Shown here piece by piece: positions 18,306 to 27,822 of a DNA stretch of 64,000 nucleotides. Origin of the DNA: Nocardia terpenica. Lineage in GTDB: Bacteria; Actinomycetota; Actinomycetes; Mycobacteriales; Mycobacteriaceae. The position numbers were made by a program, and so were the translations under genes. Below the pieces are notes generated by a model that did no database searches, had not been told where the DNA came from, and worked only from the letters and a program-made list of their open reading frames with translations. The first letter of the stretch is position 1, and each line of letters begins with the position of its first letter. The stretch spans positions 1,612,001 through 1,676,000 of the forward strand of contig NZ_JABMCZ010000001.1 in NCBI RefSeq assembly GCF_013186535.1, read 5' to 3'.

Positions 18306-20381
18306 ATGGACAATCGGGCACAACACGAGCTGGGTGCATTGATCCGCCGGGGTCGAAACCGCATCGGGCTGACCCAGCACGAAGTCGCAACCAGAGCACG
18401 GATCAGTGTCGGTGGTTTGCGCGATATCGAACAGAATCGGGTCACCCGGCCGCGGAGCAACACCCTGCGGCGGATCGCGGCGGCACTGGAGCTGTCGCCG
18501 GTCGAAACAGAGGAACTCATGCAGCGCGGGCAGCAGGGCTCGGTGCTGGCCAACGATCTGCGCATGCTCGTGCTCGGCCCGCTCGAGGTGCAGGTCGATG
18601 GCGCCCGTGTCGAACTGAACTCGGTGCGCCAGCGCCTGCTGCTGGGCATGCTGGCGCTGTCGCCCAATGCCACCGTCAGCGTCGACGTCCTCGCCGACGG
18701 GATGTGCGACGGGCAGGCGCCGCCCTCTGCGGTCGACGTGGTGCGGACGCAGGTGTCGCGGCTGCGCCGACGGTTGCAGTCCAAGGGGTACGGGCCGAGC
18801 CTGCTCGTGGCCAATGCGGGCGGCTACATGCTGCAGGTGGAGAGCAACCAGCTCGATGTGCTGGCGTTCCGGAAGCTGGCCGACAGCGCCCGCCGCGACT
18901 GCACCGCGGGGCGCCTGGAACTCGCTGCGCGCCAATATCATACGGCCGTCGAGCTGTGGCGCGGGGCGCCGCTGGCGGACCTGCCCGGCCTGCACACCCA
19001 GGCCGCGGTGGCCGAGCTGAACCGGGAGCTGGAGAAGGTCCTGCTCGAATACGCCGACGTCGCATTGCAGGTCGGCCAGCATTCCCAGGTGCTGGAACCG
19101 CTGCGGCGATTCATCGCCGCCAACCCGCTGCACGAGCTGGCGCACGCCTCCCTGATGACAGCCCTGGCACGCAGCGGTCAGCGGGCCGCGGCCCTGGAGC
19201 TGTTCGAAACCCTGCGCAAGGCACTGGCCTACGAGCTCGGTGTCGATCCCGGTCGCGAGATCTCCGAGGCGTATCTGGCGGTGCTGAGCGAATCGGACTA
19301 CACCGGACCGGAACCGGGCCAGGCGAATGTGCGCGCCCTGCCCACACCGGCGCAGTTGCCCGCCGACATTCCCGGCTTCATCGGCCGCGAACATCAACTG
19401 ACACACCTGGATTCGGTGCTGGCGCAGCAGCACACGCCGATCTTCGCGATTCACGGGCTGGGCGGAGTGGGCAAGAGCGCCTTGGCCATCCACTGGGCCC
19501 ACCGGGTGGCCGACCGTTTCCCCGACGGTCATCTCTACGCCGATCTCGGCACCTCCGAACCGCCGGATGTGTTGCGCGGCTTCCTGATCGCGCTCGGAAT
19601 GTCGCCGCTGATGGTCCCGACGGAGTCGGCCGAACGCGCCGGGCTTTACCGCAGCATGCTCAGCGACAAGCGGCTGCTGATCCTGCTGGACAATGCCGCG
19701 CACGCACATCAGGTGCGGATGCTGCTGCCCGGGTCCCCCGGATGCGTGGTGGTGGTGACCAGCCGTCATCAGATGCGCGGTCTGATCGCCGCCGAGGGCG
19801 CCACCCCGCTGCCGCTGGATGTCATGTCCAACGACGAGGCCCGCGCGCTGCTGCATCGCCGGATCGGCTCCGCGCGCGTGATCGGCGAGCCCGAGATCGC
19901 CGACGAGATCATCGCCCGCTGCGACCGGCTGCCGCTCGCGCTGGCCCTCGTCGCCGCGCGCGCCGTCACCAACCCGCAGCTGCCGCTCGCCGACATCGCA
20001 TCCCGATTACGAACCGCCGCAACGGTTCTCGATGTCTTCGCCACCGGTGAAGAGGCCACCGACCTGCGCATGATCCTGTCGTCGACCTACCGCACCCTCG
20101 GCAACGAGGCCGCGACCCTGTTCTGTGCGCTGGGCGCGTTCCCCGAGCGGCACTTCCGGGCGGAGACCCTCCGCGACCGTCTCCGGATCCCGGCCGACCG
20201 AGTCGCCCGGCTGCTCGACGAACTGGCCCGGGTCCACTTCGTGATCGAGGTCCAGACGGGGGAGTACGTGATCCCCCTGGTCGTCTACGCCTATGCGACG
20301 GAGTCGGCGCCGTCCGAGCTGTGCGGGACATTCGGCGGCCGACGCGACCACGACGAGCCGGTGGTGGAGGAAGCCGGATAG
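18306..20381 (+). CDS. XRE-SARP-BTAD-NB-ARC transcriptional regulator (AfsR-like)
   Basis: This 691-residue protein starts with a helix-turn-helix of XRE type (~1-70, LTQHEVATRARISVGGLRDI). An OmpR-like winged helix (~85-180) and a bacterial transcriptional activation domain (~185-340) follow, the pair that defines SARP regulators. An NB-ARC ATPase comes next, with P-loop GLGGVGKS (~384) and RLLILLDNA as Walker B. The C-terminus is short, without the TPR sensor region of full AfsR. SARPs switch on antibiotic clusters by binding repeats at promoters, and its position divergent from the PKS makes it the likely cluster activator. The extra N-terminal XRE domain gives it two potential DNA-binding heads. 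The start ATG follows a modest GAAGG site. Confidence 0.9.
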   Translation: MDNRAQHELGALIRRGRNRIGLTQHEVATRARISVGGLRDIEQNRVTRPRSNTLRRIAAALELSPVETEELMQRGQQGSVLANDLRMLVLGPLEVQVDGARVELNSVRQRLLLGMLALSPNATVSVDVLADGMCDGQAPPSAVDVVRTQVSRLRRRLQSKGYGPSLLVANAGGYMLQVESNQLDVLAFRKLADSARRDCTAGRLELAARQYHTAVELWRGAPLADLPGLHTQAAVAELNRELEKVLLEYADVALQVGQHSQVLEPLRRFIAANPLHELAHASLMTALARSGQRAAALELFETLRKALAYELGVDPGREISEAYLAVLSESDYTGPEPGQANVRALPTPAQLPADIPGFIGREHQLTHLDSVLAQQHTPIFAIHGLGGVGKSALAIHWAHRVADRFPDGHLYADLGTSEPPDVLRGFLIALGMSPLMVPTESAERAGLYRSMLSDKRLLILLDNAAHAHQVRMLLPGSPGCVVVVTSRHQMRGLIAAEGATPLPLDVMSNDEARALLHRRIGSARVIGEPEIADEIIARCDRLPLALALVAARAVTNPQLPLADIASRLRTAATVLDVFATGEEATDLRMILSSTYRTLGNEAATLFCALGAFPERHFRAETLRDRLRIPADRVARLLDELARVHFVIEVQTGEYVIPLVVYAYATESAPSELCGTFGGRRDHDEPVVEEAG

Positions 20382-20424
20382 CGTCGGCGGCGTACCGTGC
20401 GGGGCCCGCACGGTACGCCGGTCC

Positions 20425-21420
20425 TCAGTCTGTGTCGCCGCGCCGATCGGTCCGCGGCACCGCGAACGAGTGGCGGCTGCCGGACCAGGACGACCGCGCC
20501 AGGGTCGTCTCGATCTCGGCGAGATCCTCGGCGGACAGGTCGATGTCGGTCGCGGCGGCGTTCTCCGCCAGCCGATCCCGGCTGCGCGTTCCCGGAATGG
20601 GCACCACGTCCTCGCCCTGATGCAGCAGCCAGGCCAGGGCCAGCTGGCCCGGGGTGATGCCGCGGTCCGCGGCCAGGCCGGACAGCTGCCGGAGCCGGTC
20701 GGTGTTGCGAGCGAGGTGCTCGCCGTGGAAACGCTGATCCGGAAGCCGGTCGTCGTCGGGCCCGAGCGAGTCGAGATCGAGTGCGCCGGTGAGGAATCCG
20801 CGCCCGAGCGGGCTGAACGCCACCACGCCGATGCCGAGCTTGCGGGCCAGCGGGACGATGTCGTCCTCGAGCTCGCGCCACGACAGTGACCACTCGTACT
20901 GCACCGCGCTGATCGGATGCACCGCCGCCGCCCGCTCCAACTCGGCCGGATCGGTCTCCGAAATGCCCAGGTAGCGAACCTTTCCCGCGGCCACCAACTC
21001 GGCCATGGTGCCGACGCTGTCCTCGATGGGGACCTGCGGATCCACCCGATGCAGGTAGTACAGGTCGATCCGGTCGGTGCCCAGCCGGGCGAGCGAGGCG
21101 TCGCAGTAGCGGCGGATGTCGTCGGGCCGCGCGCACAGCCGTGCCGGGTCGCCCGGCCGGTCACGGACGATGCCGAACTTGGTGGCGAGCACGACCTCGT
21201 CACGCCGCCCGGCGAGGGCCCGCCCGACGAGGCGTTCGTTCTCGCCCGCCCCGTAGCTCATGGACGTATCGATCAGGGTGATGCCCAGATCGAGTGCGTG
21301 CCGGATGGTCCGGATCGAGTCGGCCTCGTCGGCCGGACCGTAATCCTGTGACATCCCCATGCACCCGAGCCCGAGCGCCGAGACGGCCAAACCCTGACCG
21401 CCGAGCAATCGTGTCTTCAT
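20425..21420 (-). CDS. Aldo/keto reductase
   Basis: The 331-residue product is a TIM-barrel NADPH-dependent aldo/keto reductase. DTSMSYG supplies the Asp and Tyr of the catalytic tetrad, ATKFG the Lys and YLHRVDP the His. GISETDPAEL and VAFSPLGRGFLTGALD are typical of the family. It is the second gene of a minus-strand pair: the dioxygenase upstream ends 11 bp before its ATG, so the two are probably co-transcribed. Its place beside the PKS suggests a tailoring or precursor reduction role; the substrate cannot be told. It converges on the SARP gene. Confidence 0.92.
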   Translation of the reverse strand: MKTRLLGGQGLAVSALGLGCMGMSQDYGPADEADSIRTIRHALDLGITLIDTSMSYGAGENERLVGRALAGRRDEVVLATKFGIVRDRPGDPARLCARPDDIRRYCDASLARLGTDRIDLYYLHRVDPQVPIEDSVGTMAELVAAGKVRYLGISETDPAELERAAAVHPISAVQYEWSLSWRELEDDIVPLARKLGIGVVAFSPLGRGFLTGALDLDSLGPDDDRLPDQRFHGEHLARNTDRLRQLSGLAADRGITPGQLALAWLLHQGEDVVPIPGTRSRDRLAENAAATDIDLSAEDLAEIETTLARSSWSGSRHSFAVPRTDRRGDTD

Positions 21421-21431
21421 TCGCCGTCCCC

Positions 21432-22178
21432 TCAGGACAATCGGCCGGGCAGCGCGGAGTAGTTCAGGACGAGCACGTCGCGGTGTGCGGGCTTGCCCTT
21501 GTCGATCGCCTCGATCGGAGTCACCGCGTGATAGGTGCGCTGATCGTCGTTGAGCAGCAGCTCACCGGGATTCGACAGCGTCACCGTGCGGAGCCGCCGG
21601 GCGTCCTCGTCGTAGGTCGAGCTCTCCCCGCCGGTGATGTTGAGCCGATCGACGAGCAGCGAGCCGACGAAGGTGACGCCGTCGCGGTGCCGCCCCTCCG
21701 GCGCGGGCTTGCCGATCTGCTCACCCGCCACGATCCGGACCGGATGCAATTTGATCAGCCACCGCCGGGTCTCGTCGACGGCGGTGAAGACCTGGCCGAG
21801 CCGGATGAGCAGGGCACGCAGCAGGGGATCGGTGGCGAACGTGTCGGTGAGCGGTTCGTAGACCCGGTCGACGCCGCCGTTGAGCCGGTTGAAATAGCGC
21901 TCCTGCCGGTAGGGTTCGTGCGGCAGCGCCGTCAGCTCACCGGTGTCCGGGTCGAGTTCGAACTGACCGTAGCGACGGTAGCGGTAGGTGCCGCCGTCGG
22001 CCATGAAGGTGTCGAGCCGCAGGTCTTCCCAGTTCTTCGCGAACCGTGCCCAGTCGCCGGCGTCGGCGTCGAGCAGCGCGGACAGCTCCTCGGCCTGCAC
22101 CAGGCTCTCGCCGACCTCGGTCAACTGCTCGACAACCTCGCGCTCTTTGTCCTGGAGGGCGATGCTGCTAGGGGACAT
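21432..22178 (-). CDS. 2-oxoglutarate/Fe(II) dioxygenase family protein (BsmA/IDO-like)
   Basis: The 248-residue product resembles the 2OG-Fe dioxygenase family that includes BsmA and L-isoleucine 4-hydroxylase. GRHRDGVTFVG gives the HxD metal ligands and TYHAVTPI a plausible distal His; a C-terminal Arg (ALPGRLS or nearby) may bind 2-oxoglutarate. I chose ATG 22178 because GGAAAGGA lies just upstream; a longer reading to 22280 lacks such a site. Members hydroxylate free amino acids or related small acids, so this enzyme could hydroxylate an amino-acid-derived precursor of the PKS pathway. It heads the pair with the aldo/keto reductase. Confidence 0.8.
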   Translation of the reverse strand: MSPSSIALQDKEREVVEQLTEVGESLVQAEELSALLDADAGDWARFAKNWEDLRLDTFMADGGTYRYRRYGQFELDPDTGELTALPHEPYRQERYFNRLNGGVDRVYEPLTDTFATDPLLRALLIRLGQVFTAVDETRRWLIKLHPVRIVAGEQIGKPAPEGRHRDGVTFVGSLLVDRLNITGGESSTYDEDARRLRTVTLSNPGELLLNDDQRTYHAVTPIEAIDKGKPAHRDVLVLNYSALPGRLS

Positions 22179-22508
22179 AGCAGTCCTTTCCGTATGTGAC
22201 CAGGTCTCGATGGTGGCCGGTGCCACCGGCGCTACGTGGGCAGCCTGATTACAGCCGCACCCGTTCCATCCCCTGATCACGACGGTTCCCCTCGGCGACG
22301 CGTGGTTCCGCTACGGGGCGTGCCCGTATCGGGTGACGCGGTGGTCGGACACACGACCGAACTTGCGGCAGATCCTTACTCGGATCGATGCGACCCGGCT
22401 GAGCTGGGGGCCGCGCCGGGGATCGTGCCGTCCCGGGTGCCAGGCCGTTGATCCCCCGGCCCCACAGAATCGGCAGCGACTTCGCCATTGTGAGGACGGG
22501 AAACGAAT
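22179..22508. promoter_or_regulatory. Divergent intergenic region, dioxygenase / amidinotransferase
   Basis: This 330-bp gap should hold promoters for both divergent genes. GCCGGTGCCACCGGC near 22215 is a short palindrome and a possible operator. I see no gene and no clear promoter hexamers. Confidence 0.3.
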
Positions 22509-23621
22509 ATGACGAGTGCAACCCAGGCGACGCACGACGGTAGCGAGGATCGGGAAGTGCCCGCGAGCCCGGTCTGTTCCTACAACGAATGGGATCCGCT
22601 GGAGGAAGTGATCGTCGGCATCGTCGACGACGCCAGCTTCCCGACCTGGCACGAGTGCCTGCCGCCGGTGCTGCCCGCCGATCAGGTGGAGACCTTCCGC
22701 TGCAACGCCGGTCGCTCCTTCCCGGCCGAGCGGATCGACGCCGCCCGCCGGGATCTCGAGGAATTCGCGCACATCCTGGAGGCCGAGGGCGTCACCGTGC
22801 GCCGCCCCGAACCCATCCCGCAGCGCACCACCTACAGCACCCTGGACTGGTCGAGCACCGGCATGTACGCCGCGATGCCGCGCGACGCCCTGCTGGTGGT
22901 CGGCACCGAGATCATCGAATGCCCGATGGCCTGGCGGTCCCGGTACTACGAGTCGCTGGCCTACCGGCCGCTGCTGAAGGAGTACTTCCACGGCGGCGCG
23001 AAGTGGACCGCGGGCCCGAAACCGGAGCTCACCGACGCCCAGTTCGACCAGGACTGGACCGACGATCACCCCGACCAGGGCGTCCGGCTGGTCGTCACGG
23101 AATTCGAGCCGACGTTCGACGCCGCCGATTTCACCCGGTGCGGCCGCGACATCATCGCGCAGATGAGCAATGTCACCAACGCCTTCGGCATCGAGTGGCT
23201 GCAGCGCCAGCTCGGCGACGAATACCGCATTCACGTCTTCGAATTCGCCGACACCCACCCCATGCACATCGACGCCACCCTGGTCCCGCTGGCACCGGGC
23301 AAACTGCTCGTCAACCCCGAACGCGTCCCGAAGGTTCCGGCGCTGTTCAAGAATTGGGATGTGCTCGAGGCCCCGCGGCCGATCATTCCGGACACGCATC
23401 CGCTGTATATGACCAGCAAGTGGATCAACATGAACGTGCTCAGCCTGGACGAGGACCGGGTCATGGTCGAGCGTGAGGACGAGCCGATGATCCAGGCGCT
23501 GAAGGACTTCGGATTCACGCCCATTCCGTGCAGTTTCCGGAACTTCAACAGTTTCGGCGGCTCGTTCCACTGCGCCACGCTGGACGTCCGCCGCCGCGGC
23601 ACCCTGCAGTCGTATTTCTGA
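22509..23621 (+). CDS. Arginine:glycine-type amidinotransferase
   Basis: The 370-residue product matches the GATM/StrB amidinotransferase family over its full length. The catalytic triad is visible: Cys in SFHCATLDVRRRG near the C-terminus, His in HPMHIDAT, and Asp in FDAADFTRCGRDI. The enzyme would move the amidino group of L-arginine to an amine acceptor, releasing ornithine. The motifs are close to those of animal glycine amidinotransferase and of CyrA, which makes guanidinoacetate as a polyketide starter in cylindrospermopsin. Next to a PKS without a visible loading domain, a guanidino starter or side group is a reasonable inference. The acceptor amine is not determined by sequence. Confidence 0.93.
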   Translation: MTSATQATHDGSEDREVPASPVCSYNEWDPLEEVIVGIVDDASFPTWHECLPPVLPADQVETFRCNAGRSFPAERIDAARRDLEEFAHILEAEGVTVRRPEPIPQRTTYSTLDWSSTGMYAAMPRDALLVVGTEIIECPMAWRSRYYESLAYRPLLKEYFHGGAKWTAGPKPELTDAQFDQDWTDDHPDQGVRLVVTEFEPTFDAADFTRCGRDIIAQMSNVTNAFGIEWLQRQLGDEYRIHVFEFADTHPMHIDATLVPLAPGKLLVNPERVPKVPALFKNWDVLEAPRPIIPDTHPLYMTSKWINMNVLSLDEDRVMVEREDEPMIQALKDFGFTPIPCSFRNFNSFGGSFHCATLDVRRRGTLQSYF

Positions 23622-23706
23622 TCCGACGCATTTGTCCGTTTTTCGGCTGGGCGGGTAAAACGCAGCGGCGGGTCGGGTGCCGGTGTTGATACGCTCGACG
23701 GGCGCG

Positions 23707-23728
23707 TTCCCGGGGGTTACCCCGGGCG
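23707..23728 (+). terminator. Candidate hairpin terminator after the amidinotransferase
   Basis: CCCGGGG-GTTA-CCCCGGG forms a perfect 7-bp stem with a tetraloop, and the flanks GCGCG/CGCGC can extend it. There is no T-run, as is common in high-GC actinobacteria. It lies between the amidinotransferase and leuS, so leuS probably has its own promoter downstream. Confidence 0.4.
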
Positions 23729-23822
23729 CGCGGCTGCCCAAATGCGCCCTACCGCATGGTTGTTCCGTATGATCGACAGGCTGTCCGACCCGAACCCCGA
23801 ACAGAGCGAGCGAACCTGAGCT

Positions 23823-26318
23823 ATGACCTCCTTCGACCCTGTGACCAGCGATGAGACCTTTGATTCGCGTGCCGTGATCGACAAGTGGATCGGGGTGTGG
23901 GACAGGCTCGGCACGTTCGCGGTCGATCGGCTCACCGGTGACGGGGATCAGGGAGAGCGGCGTTATGTGGTGAGCATGTTCTCCTATCCGTCGGGTGATC
24001 TGCACATGGGTCATGCCGAGGTGTATTCGATCAGCGACGCGATGGCCCGTTATGCCCGGATGCGCGGGTTCGACACGCTGTTCCCGGTCGGCTGGGACTC
24101 CTTCGGCCTGCCCGCGGAGAACGCGGCGTTCAAACGCGGGATGGATCCGCGCGACTGGACCTACGCCAATATCGAGACGCAGGCGGATTCGTTTCGGCGG
24201 CTGGGAGTTTCGTTCGATTGGCGGACCCGGCTGCACACCAGCGATCCGGAGTACTACCGCTGGAACCAGTGGCTGTTCCTGCGGCTGTTCGAGCGCGGGC
24301 TGGCCTACCGCGCCGACGCCACCGTGAACTGGTGCCCCAACGATCAGACCGTGCTGGCCAACGAGCAGGTCATCGCGGGCCGGTGTGAACGCTGCGGCGC
24401 GCATGTGGTCAAGCGGGCGCTCACCCAGTGGTTCTTCAAGATCACCGATTACGCGCAGCGGCTGCTCGACGACATGGCCCAGCTCGAGGACGGGTGGCCG
24501 TCGGAAATCCTGACCATGCAGCGCAATTGGATCGGGCGGTCCGAGGGCGCGTACATCGACTTCGCCATCTCAGAGCGCGACGAGCCGGTGCGGGTGTTCA
24601 CCACTCGTCCCGACACCCTGTTCGGCGCAACGTTTTTCGTGGTCGCCTTCGACGCGCCGCTGGCGGCGGAGCTGTGCGCGCCGGACCGCAAGGAGGAGTT
24701 CGACGCCTATGTCCGGCAGGCGTCGGCGGCCACCGACATCGAGCGGCTGGCCACCGACCGGACCAAGACGGGCGTGTTCCTGGGCCGGTACGCGATCAAT
24801 CCGGCCAGCGGCGAACGGATTCCGGTGTACGCGTCGGATTACGTGCTGGCCACCTACGGCACCGGCGCGGTCATGGCCGTGCCCGCGCACGATCAGCGCG
24901 ACCTGGATTTCGCTCGGGCCCTGGGCATTCCGGTGCGCACCGTGGTCGACACCGGCGGCGAGGACCCGGAGCGGACGGGGATCGCCACCGACGGCGCGGG
25001 TGTGCTGGTCGCCTCCGGCCGCTTCACCGGGCAGCCCAATACCGAGGCCGGGGCGGCGATCGTCGCCGACCTCGCCGAGCGGGGCATCGGCGAGCACGCG
25101 GTCACCTACCGGCTGCGGGACTGGCTGCTGTCGCGCCAACGCTATTGGGGCACACCGATTCCCATCATCCACTGCGGTGACTGCGGTCAGGTGCCGGTGC
25201 CCGACGACCAGCTGCCGGTGCGGCTGCCCGACAGCGGCTACGAGCTGCGCCCCAGCTCCGGGCGCTCGCCCCTGGCCAGCGCCGAGGAGTGGGTGGCGGT
25301 GCCGTGCCCGCGCTGCGGCGGCCCGGCCCGGCGCGACACCGACACCATGGACACCTTCGTCGACTCGTCGTGGTACTTCCTGCGCTACCCGAACCCGAAT
25401 TTCACCGGGGGCCCGTTCGACCCGGCCGGTATCGCCCGCTGGCTGCCGATCGACGAGTACATCGGCGGCAAGGAGCACGCCACCGGGCATCTGCTCTACG
25501 CGCGGTTCCTCACCAAGGCGCTGCACGACATGGGCCTGCTGCCGTTCACCGAGCCGATGACCCGCCTGACCAACCAGGGCCAGGTGCTGATGGACGGCAA
25601 GGCCATGAGCAAGAGCCTCGGCAACCTGGTCGACCTGCAGGATCAGATCAGGCAGTTCGGGCCGGACGCGGTCCGGGTCACCATGATCTTCGCCGGGCCG
25701 CCGGAGGACGACGTCGACTGGGCCGATGTGTCCCCGCAGGGCGCGGTCAAGTGGCTCGCCCGGGTCTGGCGGCTGGCCTGCGACATCGGTTCGGCCGCAG
25801 GCGCATCCGCGCCCGCGCAGGCGTCCGCCGCGGTGCGCCGGGGCGTGCACGAGGTGATCGCCAAGACCACCGAGCTGATGGAGGGCAAGCGCCTCAACGT
25901 GGCCATCGCCCAGCTCATGCAGCTGACGAACCTGCTGCGCAAGGCCGTCGACACCGGCCCGGGCCCGGCCGATCCCGTCGTCCGCGAGGGCGTGGAGGCG
26001 CTGGTCCGGATGATGTCGTGCTTCGCGCCCTTCACCGCCGAGGAGGCGTGGGAGCGCCTGGGCCACGCGCCGTCGGTCTCCGACGCGGACTGGCCGACGG
26101 CCGATCCGGCGCTGCTCGAACGCGACACCACCACCTGCATCGTCCAGCTCGACGGCAAGCTGCGCGACCGCCTGCAGGTCCCCACCGACATCGGCGAAAC
26201 CGCCCTGCAGGAGCTGGCGCTGGCCTCCGAGCCCCTGGTCAACGCCCTGGCCGGGCGCGCGGTGGCGAAGGTGATCGTGCGCGCCCCGAAGCTGGTCAAT
26301 ATCGTGACGAAACGGTAA
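23823..26318 (+). CDS. leuS: Leucyl-tRNA synthetase, non-actinobacterial type (possible resistance copy)
   Basis: The 831-residue class I synthetase has YPSGDLHMGH (HIGH box), WCPNDQTVLANEQV, the CP1 editing domain with TTRPDTLFGA and MAVPAHDQRD, and KAMSKSLGN (KMSKS box). It charges tRNA-Leu with leucine. The housekeeping LeuRS of mycobacteria is about 970 residues, with GLHVGH and an altered KMSKS region (KIGKSLKNS). This protein is shorter and has the canonical motifs of other phyla, so it looks like an extra, transferred copy. Its place between an amidinotransferase and a P450 in a polyketide locus suggests self-resistance to a LeuRS inhibitor, as known for other synthetase-targeting antibiotics. 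A strong Shine-Dalgarno is not obvious. The alternative is that it is simply the strain's only LeuRS. Confidence 0.95.
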   Translation: MTSFDPVTSDETFDSRAVIDKWIGVWDRLGTFAVDRLTGDGDQGERRYVVSMFSYPSGDLHMGHAEVYSISDAMARYARMRGFDTLFPVGWDSFGLPAENAAFKRGMDPRDWTYANIETQADSFRRLGVSFDWRTRLHTSDPEYYRWNQWLFLRLFERGLAYRADATVNWCPNDQTVLANEQVIAGRCERCGAHVVKRALTQWFFKITDYAQRLLDDMAQLEDGWPSEILTMQRNWIGRSEGAYIDFAISERDEPVRVFTTRPDTLFGATFFVVAFDAPLAAELCAPDRKEEFDAYVRQASAATDIERLATDRTKTGVFLGRYAINPASGERIPVYASDYVLATYGTGAVMAVPAHDQRDLDFARALGIPVRTVVDTGGEDPERTGIATDGAGVLVASGRFTGQPNTEAGAAIVADLAERGIGEHAVTYRLRDWLLSRQRYWGTPIPIIHCGDCGQVPVPDDQLPVRLPDSGYELRPSSGRSPLASAEEWVAVPCPRCGGPARRDTDTMDTFVDSSWYFLRYPNPNFTGGPFDPAGIARWLPIDEYIGGKEHATGHLLYARFLTKALHDMGLLPFTEPMTRLTNQGQVLMDGKAMSKSLGNLVDLQDQIRQFGPDAVRVTMIFAGPPEDDVDWADVSPQGAVKWLARVWRLACDIGSAAGASAPAQASAAVRRGVHEVIAKTTELMEGKRLNVAIAQLMQLTNLLRKAVDTGPGPADPVVREGVEALVRMMSCFAPFTAEEAWERLGHAPSVSDADWPTADPALLERDTTTCIVQLDGKLRDRLQVPTDIGETALQELALASEPLVNALAGRAVAKVIVRAPKLVNIVTKR

Positions 26319-26584
26319 GCCGGGCAAGAACTCCGGGTCGTCCGGCTACCCGGCGATTCGCGGAAGTGATCCGGCGCCGACCGGGGCGACTGCGGATCGG
26401 GTACGGGAACGGCTGTCGCGGCGGTCGAGATACTGCCGAACGGAAATCGAATCGGTTGTTTGCGTGGTAGCCGCGTCTCCACCAGCGGTGTCGTCGCCGT
26501 GTCCCGGTCGGGGGATGGGCACGCGCTGCCACGGTCGCCGGTCACCATGGGCTCACCATCCGATCGGCGAAAGGTTGTCCCTCG

Positions 26585-27778
26585 ATGACCGAGGTCGTAG
26601 CACTGGACACCGCATTCCTCGGTGACCCCCACCGGCTGTTCACGCGGCTGCGCGAGCGGGAACCGGTGTGCGTGGCGGAACTTCCCGGCGGCGAACGATT
26701 CTGGCTCGTCACCCGATACGAGGACGTGCGCGCCGTGCTCACCGACCCGGCGATCGGCAAGGACGCCGCCGGGCTGCTGCGCGCCCAGGGACTGCCCGGC
26801 CCGACCGCGGACAGCATGCAAACCCACATGCTCAATTCGGATCCGCCCGATCACACCCGGCTGCGCAGGCTGATCTCCAAGGTGTTCACCGGCCGCGCGG
26901 TGGAGCGGCTGCGCCCGCGGATCACCGAACTCGCCGACGACCTCATCGCGGCCGTCGCGGCGCACGACGAGGTCGACCTGCTCGCCGAATTCGCCTATCC
27001 CCTTCCGCTGACGGTGATCTGCGAACTGCTCGGCGTGGACACCGACGATCGCGACGACTTCCGGCGGTGGAGCACCACCATCGCGGGCACCGGCACCCTG
27101 CGAGAGATGCGTGACGCCTCGGCCCGGATGCGGGCTTACCTGGTGTCGTCGATCGCGCGGAAGCGGGCCCGGCCGCGCTCGGATCTGCTCAGCGAACTCG
27201 TGCACGCGCGCGACGGCTCGGACGCACTCAGCGAACGGGAGCTGGTATCGACGAGTTTCCTGCTGCTGTTCGCCGGGCACGAGACCACCGTCAATCTGAT
27301 CGCCAGCGGCACCCTGGCCCTGCTGCGCAATCCCGACCAGTGGGCCGCGTTGCGCGCCGATCGATCCCTGATACCGGGCGCTATCGAGGAGTTCCTGCGC
27401 TACGAGAGCCCGGTGAACCTCACCTCGTCCCGATACACCAAGCGCGCCACGCGAATCGGCGGCGTCGACATTCCCGCGGGCGAATTCGTCGTCGTCGCAC
27501 TGGGGTCGGCCAATCGCGACGCCGCCCGCTTCGCCGACCCCGACGGCGTGCGGATCTCCCGGCCGGCCGGTGGCCACCTGGCCTTCGGCCACGGCATCCA
27601 CTACTGCCTCGGCGCACCCCTGGCCCGGTTGGAAGGGGAGATCGCGTTCGACCGGTTGCTCACCGCCTTCCCCGACCTGTCCCTCGCCGTCGATCCCGAT
27701 CGGCTGACCTGGCGCGAAAGCGCGCACATTCGGGGGCTGACCACGCTCCCGGTCCGGCTGCGGCCGACCCGGGGATGA
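26585..27778 (+). CDS. Cytochrome P450
   Basis: The 397-residue soluble bacterial P450 shows the I-helix motif LLFAGHETT, the K-helix EEFLR (ExxR) and the heme loop FGHGIHYCLGAPLARLE with the Cys ligand. It starts at ATG 26585, about 10 nt after GAAAGG. It would hydroxylate or epoxidise a small molecule with electrons from a ferredoxin; no ferredoxin gene is adjacent. Being the last accessory gene before the conserved pmt, it probably marks the right edge of the polyketide locus and acts as a tailoring oxygenase. The substrate is unknown. Confidence 0.94.
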   Translation: MTEVVALDTAFLGDPHRLFTRLREREPVCVAELPGGERFWLVTRYEDVRAVLTDPAIGKDAAGLLRAQGLPGPTADSMQTHMLNSDPPDHTRLRRLISKVFTGRAVERLRPRITELADDLIAAVAAHDEVDLLAEFAYPLPLTVICELLGVDTDDRDDFRRWSTTIAGTGTLREMRDASARMRAYLVSSIARKRARPRSDLLSELVHARDGSDALSERELVSTSFLLLFAGHETTVNLIASGTLALLRNPDQWAALRADRSLIPGAIEEFLRYESPVNLTSSRYTKRATRIGGVDIPAGEFVVVALGSANRDAARFADPDGVRISRPAGGHLAFGHGIHYCLGAPLARLEGEIAFDRLLTAFPDLSLAVDPDRLTWRESAHIRGLTTLPVRLRPTRG

Positions 27779-27822
27779 GGGCGGCTCACCGCGGGACCGG
27801 CCGCCGCATACGATCGTAAGCC

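Noticed and set aside
23622..23822. T-box or leucine leader peptide upstream of leuS
   Set aside because: No T-box core sequence, specifier helix or run of Leu codons was found in the 200-bp gap; only a GC hairpin is visible.
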